A stretch of DNA of 64,000 nucleotides from an uncultured Clostridia bacterium (GTDB taxonomy: Bacteria; Bacillota; Clostridia; TANB77; CAG-508): contig CAKOVX010000001.1 of the NCBI GenBank assembly GCA_934122155.1, positions 62,001 through 126,000 on the forward strand, in the 5' to 3' direction. This document shows positions 18,001 to 26,226 of this stretch, in pieces. Position numbers and translations under genes: made by a program. The notes beneath the pieces are model-generated. The model was not told the DNA's origin. It searched no databases and was given only the letters and a program-made list of their open reading frames with translations. Position 1 is the first letter of the stretch, and the number at the start of each line of letters is the position of its first letter.

Positions 18001-18498
18001 ACTTCTTTCATAACCAAGTCCAACTAGTTTTTCTTTAATTCCATCTAATAAATATGTTTTTCCAACTTCAAAATCTATAACATTTTGATACAAAGTGTCT
18101 TTAGCAACCATTTTTTGCATAACTGCTTCTATTGTTGTAACTATTATTATTGGTTCTTTTTGTTTTTTAGCTAAATACATTTTATTTAGTACATCAATTC
18201 TTTTATATTCAATTTCTTTACTTTGTGCAACATAGTCATAACTTGTAATTTCTTTTTTAGGAAAGAAATATGTTTGCTTTATAAGTTTTTTTAAGTCTTG
18301 ATATAACTTACGTGCTTGTATTTCATTATATGTTACTAACACCATTGGTCTTTTAGTTTCATTAAAAATACCTGCTAGTACATGTAGTTTTTCAACGTCA
18401 ACTAAGCCCGATATAGCTATCGGGCCTGTTTTACTAATTTGTTTTGTGAGTTCTTGGAACTTTTTATTTTCTTCCAATGTTTTAATTAAAAAGTTCAT
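15079..18498 (-). CDS. mfd: Transcription-repair coupling factor Mfd
   Basis: DNA translocase that removes RNA polymerase stalled at lesions and recruits UvrA. It has 1139 residues, normal for the family. The N-terminal UvrB-like domains (VRIEFWGDEVDSIRFF near 190-206) are followed by the CarD-like RNA-polymerase-interacting domain (KPGDIVVHQTHGIGQFIGV, about 475-493). Then come the helicase core with Walker A LLCGDVGYGKTEVAIRAA, Walker B IIDEEHRFGVK, motif III TMTATPIPRTL and motif VI YQIRGRVGRS, and the TRCF C-terminal domain. Start: ATG 6 bases after the asnB stop with AGAAGGA overlapping that stop, so it is co-transcribed with asnB. Confidence 0.97.
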   Translation of the reverse strand: MNFLIKTLEENKKFQELTKQISKTGPIAISGLVDVEKLHVLAGIFNETKRPMVLVTYNEIQARKLYQDLKKLIKQTYFFPKKEITSYDYVAQSKEIEYKRIDVLNKMYLAKKQKEPIIIVTTIEAVMQKMVAKDTLYQNVIDFEVGKTYLLDGIKEKLVGLGYERSDLIENKGQFSIRGGIVDVGLSEKIGVRIEFWGDEVDSIRFFQISSQRSTEMLKEITIFPAHELIVQDLSEAVKNIQEKYPEEIEDIELIKNGDYISKINKYFNEFYENQASFLDYMSDEYLLLLDEKSKINQRKTNIIEDNNKLIASLVEKEKFVPEAIENISKFEYNFEEKQIIYLEQNDSIKNIQKYYFETREINFYNLQLDLLLADIVTYQKNKKKVVLLAGNEISAKKLCDILKENQINYKYEQEAENVKPGEIIVTIGGFSSGFENYDLNLIVVSLQNNFEEPVKRKKKLSSTFKDSEKIVFADLKPGDIVVHQTHGIGQFIGVNTITADGVTKDYIKIKYRNDDILYVPTNSLDSVRKYIGGGDNSSPRLNKLGGKEWSATTSKVKKNLEAVAKDLIELYAKRQKIKGFSFSPDTPWQKQFEGSFPYTETDDQLRCIQDVKKDMEKSQPMDRLLCGDVGYGKTEVAIRAAFKAVMDQKQVAYLVPTTILANQQYEEFKTRMQEFAINVELLNRFKTKKEQDEIIKKLKLGEVDVVVGTHRLLSEDVNFKDLGLLIIDEEHRFGVKDKEKIKKLRTNIDVLTMTATPIPRTLHMSIVGVRDMSVIYEPPHNRKPVQTYVLEYDQEVITEAITKEIERGGQVFYLFNQVEGIEKKANEISMLVPEAKVGFAHGKMTGRELEEIMESFINHEINVLVCTTILESGIDIPNANTIIVENADRLGLAQLYQIRGRVGRSDKQAYAYVTYKRDKLLSEVADKRLKAIKEFTEFGSGFKIAMRDLEIRGAGSMLGEMQHGHMEQVGYDTYCKLLDEVIKEMQGIEVVEEQDVQIDLAVSSYIPDNFIENSSQKIEIYQNIALCNTEEELQNVIDEVIDRYGRIPKELENLIDIARIKQLARKANILKIAQRENGIVFYFVKEKIKPEMVNTLITKYPMLVKFSNAVEPYVTLRIKENENIIEKAKEFLNTVIEI

Positions 18499-18504
18499 TT
18501 TGAA

Positions 18505-20334
18505 TTATCCTTCTACGAAATATTGTTTGTACCAAATCAAGAAACAATATATTGTATAAACTTTTCTATGTGTCATTGCTTTTCCTTCATAATAGTCATT
18601 TAAAAGTTTAACTATTTTATCTGTATCAAAGAATTTTGCTGCATATTCACTTTCAAAAGTTTCTTTTACTTTGTTATACCATTTTTCTTCTTTTAGCCAA
18701 TATTTGAATGGAACCATAAATCCTTTTTTCTCTCTTTGTGCCCATTCTTTTGGAACTATTTTAGCAGCTGCTTTTCTTAATGCATATTTTGTTGTATCTT
18801 TTCCAACTATTTTATATTCTCTTGGCAATTTAGAAGCGGTATCAAATACAACTCTATCTAATATAGGAACTCTTAATTCAAGTGATGCTGACATAGTCAT
18901 TTTATCTGCTTTTAATAAAATATCATTTGGTAACCATAAATGCATATCTAAGTATTGCATCTTTATTAAATCGTTTTGATCTTTTACTTTTGCAAATATT
19001 GGAGCTGTAACATCTTTAAAACTAATATTAGTTTTGTATTCTGGTTTTAATACATCATTTGCTTGTTCATCATCAAATATAAATGCTTGGCCAATATAAC
19101 TGTCTTCAATTGGTGTTCCTTCTGAAATTAAGAAGTTCTTTCCTTTTATGTTTGGTAATTTTTCAGCAAATTTTTTTATTTTTGCTCTAAATGAAAGTGG
19201 TAGTTTTTCATAAGCATTATAGAATTTTGTTCTATGATATGTTTGATATCCACCAAATAATTCGTCTGCTCCTTCACCAGATAAAACTACTTTTACATCT
19301 TTGGCAGCTAATCTTGATAAATGATATAGGGGAACTGCTGAAAGATTTGCATGTGGTTCATCAGAATAATATTGCACATCTTCTAATGAATCAAAAAATT
19401 CTTCATCAGATATAATTTTGCTTGTATTTTTTATCTCTAAAATTTTTGATAAATCTTTAGCATAAACTGTTTCGTCAAAATTATCATAATTAAATCCTAC
19501 TGTATATGTTTTGTCTGGTTTTGCATAAGATACAACATAACTTGAATCCACACCAGAAGATAAAAATGAGCCTACCTCAACATCTGCTATTCTATGATAA
19601 TCTATTGAGCTTGTTATTGTTTCATGTATACTATTTACAGTTTCTTCAAAATTTTTCTTTTCTTCTATAAAGTTAAATGTATTGTATTCTGTTACTTCTA
19701 ATATGCCATCTTTATAAGTAAATTGATGACCTGGCTTTAGCCTATATACTCCTTTGAAAAATGTTTCGTCTAATGCAGAGTATTGGAAAGTTAAGTAAGT
19801 TTTTAAAGCCTCTTCATTTAATTCCTTTTTAAATTTTGGATGTGGTAAAAAGCTTTTTATTTCTGAGCCAAATATAAACATACCATCTCTGTTATAATAA
19901 TAAAATGGTTTTATTCCAAAATGGTCTCTTGCACCAAAAAGAACTTTGTTTTTAATATCCCATATTACAAATGCAAACATCCCTCTAAGTTTTTTAGTAA
20001 TTTCTTGTCCATATTCTTCATATCCATGAAGAATAGTTTCTGTATCAGAATTATTGGCAAAAACATGTCCTTTTGCCATTAAGTCTTCTTTTAATTCTTG
20101 ATAATTATATATTTCTCCATTGAATAAAATAACCATTGAGCTATCTTCATTAAACATTGGTTGATGTCCATTACTTAGGTCTATTATGCTTAATCTTCTA
20201 AATGCTAGAGAGATTTTATCATCTTCATAAAATCCTTCATCATCTGGTCCTCTATGTTTTATAGTATCTGACATACTTTTTATTATTTTTCTATCTTTTT
20301 CTCCATCTTCAACATATCCTACAAATCCACACAT
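18505..20334 (-). CDS. asnB: Asparagine synthetase (glutamine-hydrolysing)
   Basis: Makes asparagine from aspartate, glutamine and ATP in the cytosol. Cys2 (MCGFVGYVED) is the N-terminal nucleophile of the glutaminase domain, with RRLSIIDLSNGHQP and NGEIYNYQEL lining its pocket. The synthetase half has the PP-loop SSGVDSSYV near residues 258-266, then VLSGEGADELFGGY, ELRVPILDR and the C-terminal KKGFMVPF region. 609 residues, normal length. It has an AGAGGAG site and is probably an operon with mfd. No T-box or other leader is evident upstream. Confidence 0.96.
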   Translation of the reverse strand: MCGFVGYVEDGEKDRKIIKSMSDTIKHRGPDDEGFYEDDKISLAFRRLSIIDLSNGHQPMFNEDSSMVILFNGEIYNYQELKEDLMAKGHVFANNSDTETILHGYEEYGQEITKKLRGMFAFVIWDIKNKVLFGARDHFGIKPFYYYNRDGMFIFGSEIKSFLPHPKFKKELNEEALKTYLTFQYSALDETFFKGVYRLKPGHQFTYKDGILEVTEYNTFNFIEEKKNFEETVNSIHETITSSIDYHRIADVEVGSFLSSGVDSSYVVSYAKPDKTYTVGFNYDNFDETVYAKDLSKILEIKNTSKIISDEEFFDSLEDVQYYSDEPHANLSAVPLYHLSRLAAKDVKVVLSGEGADELFGGYQTYHRTKFYNAYEKLPLSFRAKIKKFAEKLPNIKGKNFLISEGTPIEDSYIGQAFIFDDEQANDVLKPEYKTNISFKDVTAPIFAKVKDQNDLIKMQYLDMHLWLPNDILLKADKMTMSASLELRVPILDRVVFDTASKLPREYKIVGKDTTKYALRKAAAKIVPKEWAQREKKGFMVPFKYWLKEEKWYNKVKETFESEYAAKFFDTDKIVKLLNDYYEGKAMTHRKVYTIYCFLIWYKQYFVEG

Positions 20335-20438
20335 ATTTTATCTCCTCTTTTCCTTTTTGTAGTATACACAAAAATGCCGTTATTTGCAAGATATATTTAT
20401 GATTTTTTGTCCTAATGTTAGCATGACTTGTAATAATT

Positions 20439-20465
20439 AGAAGCCTAACTTTTTGCTAGGCTTCT
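20439..20465 (-). terminator. Terminator-like hairpin after spoIIID
   Basis: AGAAGCCTA and TAGGCTTCT form a 9-bp GC-containing stem 27 bases past the spoIIID stop. The downstream T-run is weak. Confidence 0.6.
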
Positions 20466-20491
20466 TTGGATAAAATTTCTATATAGAAACT

Positions 20492-20749
20492 TTATTTGGC
20501 TTTCATTTTCATATACCTTCTTCTTGTGGCTGCTCCTCCTCTATAACTGCTGTATTTCTTATTATCTTCAAGAACTTTTTGTACTTCTTCAGCAAGTCGA
20601 GGAAAAGCTTTTGGTAGCTTTTTAGTTAGTTCATTGTATACCGTACTGTAACTCACATCGAAAACTTTTGCTGTCTGCCTTACGGTAGAATTGTTTTCTA
20701 TGGTATACCAACCCATCTCTATGCACCGCGCTACTACCTCATTTTGCAT
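20492..20749 (-). CDS. spoIIID: Sporulation transcription regulator SpoIIID
   Basis: Small DNA-binding protein that switches mother-cell genes between the sigma-E and sigma-K stages. 85 residues, normal length. The helix-turn-helix STVRQTAKVFDVSYSTVYNELTKKL (about residues 21-45) and the basic tail RGGAATRRRYMKMK match the family. An AAGGAGG site lies 7 bases before the ATG. Codon 8 (Arg in VVARCIEMG) is CGG. Arg is conserved here in relatives as far as I know, so this CGG seems to be read as arginine. A +1 shift at it would read GGT GCA TAG and stop at once. Confidence 0.93.
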   Translation of the reverse strand: MQNEVVARCIEMGWYTIENNSTVRQTAKVFDVSYSTVYNELTKKLPKAFPRLAEEVQKVLEDNKKYSSYRGGAATRRRYMKMKAK

Positions 20750-20817
20750 ATGAAAGCCTCCTTAATAAATAAAATATTTGTTCTTTTATTATACCATTTA
20801 ATAATAGTTATGTCAAA

Positions 20818-21939
20818 TTACTTAACCACTTCACTCAAAACTTTTGCTAGGTATTTCATGCTTACTAATGTTTGGTCTAATGTATTACCTGTTGCTCCAA
20901 CTTCTATAATAGTTGCTGCTTTTGATACATGTTGGTTATACCCTGAACCTCTCAGCACTATTGGCTTAAATAGCCCTGGGTATAATTCATTTGCTTTTTT
21001 CTGAACCTTTATTGCAAATTTCAAGTTTTGTGCCCATTCTTCATGTTTTATACGGCTTTCGTTTCCTCCTATAACAAACATAAGCTGAGCTGCATATTCT
21101 TCCCCAATTTTTACTGTTGGAGCATATGTGCTATCTCCTATTGCATCTCTATGCAAGTCAATTACTACATCAGTATTTTTATTTTCATCTAATAATTTAG
21201 TTACTGTTTTTAATGAGCTAGCATATGACCCACTATATGATGGGTAATCATGGTAGCTTTCGTCATGTATTACATTATATCCATAACTCTTTAGTTGTGT
21301 TTCTAATTCATTCCCAACTCTTATTACCGAATAGTTTTTATCTGTGGTTCTAAAATTTCCTGTTTTTTTGTATTGATACTTTTCACTTGGAGTATAGCTT
21401 TCACAAGAATGAGTATGAAATATTAAAATATTTTCTTTATTTACTGTAATATTTGGTGTTAGTATTTCATCAGTTAATTTATATTTAACCTCGTTTTTTA
21501 TTTTTACTCCATTATATTGTGTAGTGTATTTATTAGGAACATTTGAACTCTGCACTTCTGTTTTTAAACCTGTTTGTGCTTGTTCAACTACTGTTTCGTT
21601 TTTTTCAGTAGATTGATTGGCAATTGATGGTTTTGCTTCTTCTGCTTTTTCTAATGAATTTATTGCTTTTAACTCTATTCCTAGTGCTAGTTTAATAGGG
21701 TCTATTGATGCAATTTTTTTTGAAGTTTCATTAACTTTTTTAGTGTTTGTTGCTGGTAAGGCAATGTCAATAAAAGATGTTATTAATTCTTTGTTTTTAG
21801 TTTCCTGAATTTGATTTTTTATATTGTTTTGATTTTGTAAAAGATATTTTGTTACACCTATAACTACAACTATTAATATAGTAATTTTTACAATATACTT
21901 AACTACATCTTTTAGATTTAATACTGCCATATTTATCAT
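20818..21939 (-). CDS. spoIIP: Stage II sporulation protein P (SpoIIP)
   Basis: Peptidoglycan amidase/endopeptidase of the DMP complex (SpoIID-SpoIIM-SpoIIP) that drives engulfment of the forespore. One N-terminal membrane anchor (IVKITILIVVVIGVTKYLL), a low-conservation linker, and the catalytic domain with FHTHSCESY, VIDLHRDAIGD, and IVLRGSGYNQHVSKAATIIEVGATGNT. From the ATG at 21939 the protein has 373 residues. In-frame codons reach back to 21993, but the AAAGGAG site (21951-21956) fits only starts at 21939 or 21930. That site lies in the 3' arm of a long hairpin (21952-21998). It follows hisS. Confidence 0.92.
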   Translation of the reverse strand: MINMAVLNLKDVVKYIVKITILIVVVIGVTKYLLQNQNNIKNQIQETKNKELITSFIDIALPATNTKKVNETSKKIASIDPIKLALGIELKAINSLEKAEEAKPSIANQSTEKNETVVEQAQTGLKTEVQSSNVPNKYTTQYNGVKIKNEVKYKLTDEILTPNITVNKENILIFHTHSCESYTPSEKYQYKKTGNFRTTDKNYSVIRVGNELETQLKSYGYNVIHDESYHDYPSYSGSYASSLKTVTKLLDENKNTDVVIDLHRDAIGDSTYAPTVKIGEEYAAQLMFVIGGNESRIKHEEWAQNLKFAIKVQKKANELYPGLFKPIVLRGSGYNQHVSKAATIIEVGATGNTLDQTLVSMKYLAKVLSEVVK

Positions 21940-21951
21940 AAATAAAAATTT

Positions 21952-21998
21952 CTCCTTTGTCCATATACTATTAATTAGTATATTCCTAGACAAAGGAG
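21952..21998 (-). promoter_or_regulatory. Long hairpin between hisS and spoIIP that buries the spoIIP ribosome site
   Basis: Outer 10-bp stem CTCCTTTGTC / GACAAAGGAG, a small internal loop, then an 8-bp inner stem around loop TTAAT. On the minus strand the 3' arm contains GGAG, the spoIIP Shine-Dalgarno. Either a terminator for hisS or a translational block for spoIIP on read-through RNA. Confidence 0.7.
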
Positions 21999-22010
21999 TT
22001 TATGTCTTTT

Positions 22011-23324
22011 TTATTTTTTTATGACCTCACAGATCTTTTGTGCATTTAATTCAGTTGAAATTTCTTCACCTGTATTCATGTTTTTTATTTTTACAGTTTT
22101 AGAGTTTACTTCATCTTCTCCTATTACTGTAACATAAGGAATTTTTAATTTGTCTGCATATTTTAATTTTGCCTTTAATTTTTTATCATTTAGATATACC
22201 TCTGTATTTATTCCTTCTTTTCTTAAATCGCTTGCAAGTTCTATTGATTCTTTCATATCTTCAGTCATTGGTATTATTAGTATATCTGCCATTGAGTATT
22301 TTTCAGCTTTAATAAGTTGTAATTCATTTAGTTTATAGAATAGTCTTGTTAACCCTATTGAAATTCCTACACCTGGTAATTTTTTATCTGTATAATATTC
22401 AGCTAAGTTTTCGTACCTTCCACCTGAACATACACTTCCTAACTCTCTATAATCATTTAAAAATGTTTCATAAACCGTTCCTGTGTAGTAATCTAGGCCT
22501 CTTGCAATTGTTAAATCTATTTTAAAATGTGTATCTGGTACTCCAAATATTCTAATATATTTTACAACTTGTTTTAGTTCTTCTAAACCTTGTTTAAACA
22601 TTTCATCTGAGAAACATAATTTTTCCAATTTTTCAATTTTTTCGTCTGTTGTTCCTTCAATTTCAATAAATGTTAAAATTCTTGTTATTGCTTGTTCATC
22701 AACACCAATTTCTTTTAATTCTTCTACTACTTTTTCTTTTCCTATTTTAGCAAGTTTATCAATAGTTCTCATAATGTCAACTGCATTTTGTTCTTGATTT
22801 ACTTCTCTAAATAATCCATTTAATATTTTTCTGTTATTTATGCAAATTGTAAAATCGCTAAAGCCCAAATCTGATATTAGGTTATATATAACACTTGGAA
22901 TTTCTGCGTCATTAACTATTCCAAGTTCTCCATCTCCAATAATATCAATATCACATTGATAAAATTCACGAAATCTACCTTTTTGAGTTTTTTCCCCTCT
23001 ATATACTTTACCTATTTGATACCTTCTAAATGGGAAACTTAAATTTCCATAATTTTTAGCAACATATTTTGCAAGTGGAACAGTTAAGTCAAATCTCATT
23101 GATATATCTGTATCGCCTTTGGTAAAACGATATATTTGTTTTTCGGTTTCTCCGCCAGCTTTTGCTAGCAAAACTTCTGATAGTTCTAATATAGGGGTAT
23201 CTAGTGGTAAAAATCCAAATTTTTGATATGTTTTTTCTATTGTTTGTTTCATTTGTTCAAATAAAATTTGTTCACTTGGTAACAGTTCCATAAACCCCGG
23301 TAATGTTCTTGGTTCTGTAATCAT
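22011..23324 (-). CDS. hisS: Histidyl-tRNA synthetase
   Basis: Class II synthetase that charges tRNA-His. 437 residues, normal length. Motif 1 region (GFLPLDTPILE, about 36-46), motif 2 (FPFRRYQIGKVYRGE), the histidine-binding loops (RFREFYQCDID and the His-A motif ARGLDYYTGTVYE, about 267-279), motif 3 (GVGISIGLTRLF), and the C-terminal anticodon-binding domain (ADILIIPM...VTVIGEDEV). GGAGGGAG site in front of the ATG. Within the recJ-relA-MBL-hisS-spoIIP run. Confidence 0.96.
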   Translation of the reverse strand: MITEPRTLPGFMELLPSEQILFEQMKQTIEKTYQKFGFLPLDTPILELSEVLLAKAGGETEKQIYRFTKGDTDISMRFDLTVPLAKYVAKNYGNLSFPFRRYQIGKVYRGEKTQKGRFREFYQCDIDIIGDGELGIVNDAEIPSVIYNLISDLGFSDFTICINNRKILNGLFREVNQEQNAVDIMRTIDKLAKIGKEKVVEELKEIGVDEQAITRILTFIEIEGTTDEKIEKLEKLCFSDEMFKQGLEELKQVVKYIRIFGVPDTHFKIDLTIARGLDYYTGTVYETFLNDYRELGSVCSGGRYENLAEYYTDKKLPGVGISIGLTRLFYKLNELQLIKAEKYSMADILIIPMTEDMKESIELASDLRKEGINTEVYLNDKKLKAKLKYADKLKIPYVTVIGEDEVNSKTVKIKNMNTGEEISTELNAQKICEVIKK

Positions 23325-23339
23325 TTTATCTCCCTCCTT

Positions 23340-23991
23340 TTAGTCTTCTCTTGGTCTTAGTTCATCATAAATTGGTTTTTCTTCTCTAATCATTGTTGAT
23401 TTTCCATGTCCGTGGATATACTATTGTATCATCTGGCAATTTTAACAATCTTTCTGTTATTGAATTCATTATATCTACAAAATTACTTGTTGGTAAATCT
23501 GTTCTTCCCCAGGTTCCATGAAATAGTGTATCTCCAGAAAATACTAATCTTTCTTTTTCACAATATAATGAGCTTCCACCTTTTGTATGGCCAGGCGTAT
23601 GAATAACTTTAAACTCTATACTTCCAACATGTATTTTATCCTCGTCATCAACTATTGAGTCAGCATCTAAATTAATATCATCTATTCCAACATATTCTGT
23701 TAGGCTTATATTTTTGTCAGTTAACCCTTCTTTATCAAATCTATGTATTAATATTTTGCCACCCTTAGATTTTTTTAGTTCTGCTAATGCTCCAATATGG
23801 TCTCCATGGCAGTGTGTTATATATATGTACTTTAATTTAGCTTGTAATATATCTAACATTTCTATAATTTTTTGTGCTTCTCCACCTGGATCTATAACCA
23901 TTGCTTCTTTTGTTTTTTCATCTTGAACAATATAACAATTTGTTGGCTCACAAACTGTTCCACTGTTTACTTTTAACTGCTTTAGTATCAT
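23340..23991 (-). CDS. MBL-fold metallohydrolase (glyoxalase II-like), read through a +1 shift at CGG
   Basis: Probable cytosolic thioester or related hydrolase with a two-metal site. Metal ligands: THCHGDH (HxHxDH, about residues 59-65), HTPGH (about 132-136), and the Asp in FSGDTLF. In the zero frame the protein ends IVYPRTWKINND. Skipping the C at 23412 gives IVYPGHGKSTMIREEKPIYDELRPRED, restoring the closing Gly-His-Gly that supplies the last conserved metal-site histidine of the family, and a normal length of 216 residues. The zero-frame product would lack that histidine. It has a GAGGA site 16 bases after relA, so it is part of that operon. Substrate unknown. Confidence 0.85.
23409..23412 (-). 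other. CGGA recoding site 3 (MBL hydrolase)
   Basis: Zero frame TAT CCA CGG ACA TGG. Skipping the C at 23412 reads TAT CCA GGA CAT GGA, the conserved Tyr-Pro-Gly-His-Gly of the family. One of the clearest cases. Confidence 0.8.
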
Positions 23992-24006
23992 TTCCTCTGT
24001 TCCTCT

Positions 24007-26205
24007 CTATTTCTTTCTCTTAACCTCATATACACTATCAATCTTTCTAAGCTGTTTAAGTATTTTATTTAGTTCTTCTATATTTTCTACTTCAACTGTC
24101 ACTTCTGTTATTGAAATTTTTTCTTTATTTGCTTTTGATGTTACTGCCAACAATTTGCTTTTTGTTGACTCTATTCCTTTAATAATATCTGCTAAAAGCC
24201 CATTCCTCTCATTACCATAAATTTCAATATCTACACTATATCTAGTTTTTTCAGCCTCATACCAGTATACATCTATCATTCTATTTTCTTCTGATAGTAA
24301 GTTATTTACATTGGCACAATCTTTTCTATGTACTGATACTCCTCTTCCTTTGGTAATATACCCAACTATTTCATCACCAGGAACTGGGTTACAACATTTA
24401 GATAATTTAACTAAGCAATTTTCTATACCTTTAACTACTATACCTGTTCTTGATGCCTTAGGTTTATATACCTTTTCTTTTGAAAGCTCTTCTAGTTTTT
24501 CATCTAGATTTTCAGTCTGGTGGTCTTTTTTGTATTCTTCTAACATTCTAGCAATTATTTTACCAGCTGATATAGCTCCAAAGCCAACGCTTGCATACAT
24601 TTCATCAACTTCAGAATATTTGTATCTATCAAGAGCTGCTTGTATGTATTCAGTTTTTGCAATTTCAGCATGTGTCATTCCTATTTTCTTGATTTCTTTT
24701 TCTATAAGTTCTTTGCCTTTTACAATGTTTTCTTCTCTTTCATTCTTTTTAAACCATGATAGAATTTTGCTTTTAGCTGTTGAACTTTTTATGAATTTAA
24801 GCCAATCTCTACTTGGACCTTTTGATTGATCAGATGTTATAATTTCAACAATATCGCCATTTTTTAATTGAGTAACTATTGGCATCATTTTGCTATTAAT
24901 TTTAGCACCAGTCATATGGTTACCGATTTCGGCATGTATGTAATAAGCAAAATCTATTGGAGTACTTCCTTTAGGCAATGCAATAATTTTTCCTTTTGGT
25001 GTAAATACATAAACTTCATCTTCAAAAAGTTCTGTTTTTAAGGTATTTAAAAACTCATCAGGATCTTGCATATCTTTTTGCCACTCTAAAGTTTCACGAA
25101 GCCATGAAAGCTTGTCCTCTTCTACTCTTACATTTGCTTTTTTGTTTCCCATAAAGCTAGCTTCTTTGTATGCCCAATGTGCAGCAATACCATATTCAGC
25201 TATACGGTGCATGTCCCATGTACGAATTTGTACCTCAAAAGGTGTTCCTTTTGGTCCAATTAATGTTGTATGTAGCGACTGATACATATTTGGTTTTGGT
25301 ACTGCAATATAGTCTTTAAATCTACCTGGCATTGGACTATACAATTCATGAACTATTCCTAATACTGCATAACAGTCTTTTATAGAGTTAACTATTACTC
25401 TTAGTGCAAATAAGTCATATACTTGATCTAATGTAATATTGTCTCTTTTCATTTTTCTATAAATACTATATAAGTGCTTAGCTCTTCCCGTAATTTCTGC
25501 CTCAATATGTTGCTTTTTTAAAGATTGTCTAATTTCATCCATTATCATATCAATAAATTTTAAACGTTCTTCTCTTTTACGGTCAATTCCTTCAACCAAT
25601 TCACGATATTCTTCAGGGTATAAATACTTAAATGACAAATCTTCTAGTTCCCATTTTAAAGAATACATACCCAAACGATTTGCAAGTGGCGCATATAAAT
25701 CCATTGTTTCTTTTGCATTTGCAATTTGTCTGTCTCTAGTTAAGTATTTTAATGTTCTCATGTTGTGAAGTCTATCTGCTAACTTAATTAATATTACTCT
25801 TATGTCTTTTCCCATTGCTAAAAACATTTTTCTATAATTTTCTACTTGTTGTTCTTCCATACTTGCATACTTTAATTGGCTTAATTTTGTAACTCCATCT
25901 ACTAATTCAGATATTTCTTTTCCAAATTCATTTTCTATGTCTTGCTTTGTTATTTCTGTATCTTCAACAACATCATGTAATAAAGCAGCACAAATAGTAT
26001 TGTCATCCATTCCTAAAGTTGCTAGAATGTATGCAACTTGTACAGGATGAATAATATATGGTTCTCCAGACTTTCGAAGTTGACCTTCATGATGTGATTT
26101 TGCATAATTGTATGCTTTTTTTATTAGTTTACTATCTGATTTTCTATTATTTTTTTTACTAGTAGATGTTACATCTTCTATTGTCATTTCTTGTACTTCT
26201 GACAT
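24007..26205 (-). CDS. relA: Bifunctional (p)ppGpp synthetase/hydrolase RelA/SpoT (Rel)
   Basis: Makes and degrades the stringent-response alarmone. 732 residues, as in other Firmicutes Rel proteins. An N-terminal HD hydrolase domain (HEGQLRKSGEPYIIHPV, AALLHDVVEDT, LADRLHNMRTL) with the HD motif intact, so hydrolysis is likely. Then the synthetase domain (RFKDYIAVPKPNMYQSLHTT, then EVQIRTWDMHRIAEYGIAAHW), a TGS domain (VYVFTPKGKIIALPKGSTPIDFAY broken by usual variation), a zinc-finger region with Cys pair (LSKCCNPVPGD), and a C-terminal ACT domain. Operon with recJ upstream and the MBL gene downstream. Confidence 0.97.
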   Translation of the reverse strand: MSEVQEMTIEDVTSTSKKNNRKSDSKLIKKAYNYAKSHHEGQLRKSGEPYIIHPVQVAYILATLGMDDNTICAALLHDVVEDTEITKQDIENEFGKEISELVDGVTKLSQLKYASMEEQQVENYRKMFLAMGKDIRVILIKLADRLHNMRTLKYLTRDRQIANAKETMDLYAPLANRLGMYSLKWELEDLSFKYLYPEEYRELVEGIDRKREERLKFIDMIMDEIRQSLKKQHIEAEITGRAKHLYSIYRKMKRDNITLDQVYDLFALRVIVNSIKDCYAVLGIVHELYSPMPGRFKDYIAVPKPNMYQSLHTTLIGPKGTPFEVQIRTWDMHRIAEYGIAAHWAYKEASFMGNKKANVRVEEDKLSWLRETLEWQKDMQDPDEFLNTLKTELFEDEVYVFTPKGKIIALPKGSTPIDFAYYIHAEIGNHMTGAKINSKMMPIVTQLKNGDIVEIITSDQSKGPSRDWLKFIKSSTAKSKILSWFKKNEREENIVKGKELIEKEIKKIGMTHAEIAKTEYIQAALDRYKYSEVDEMYASVGFGAISAGKIIARMLEEYKKDHQTENLDEKLEELSKEKVYKPKASRTGIVVKGIENCLVKLSKCCNPVPGDEIVGYITKGRGVSVHRKDCANVNNLLSEENRMIDVYWYEAEKTRYSVDIEIYGNERNGLLADIIKGIESTKSKLLAVTSKANKEKISITEVTVEVENIEELNKILKQLRKIDSVYEVKRKK

Positions 26206-26226
26206 ATATTATTCACTTCCTTTATG

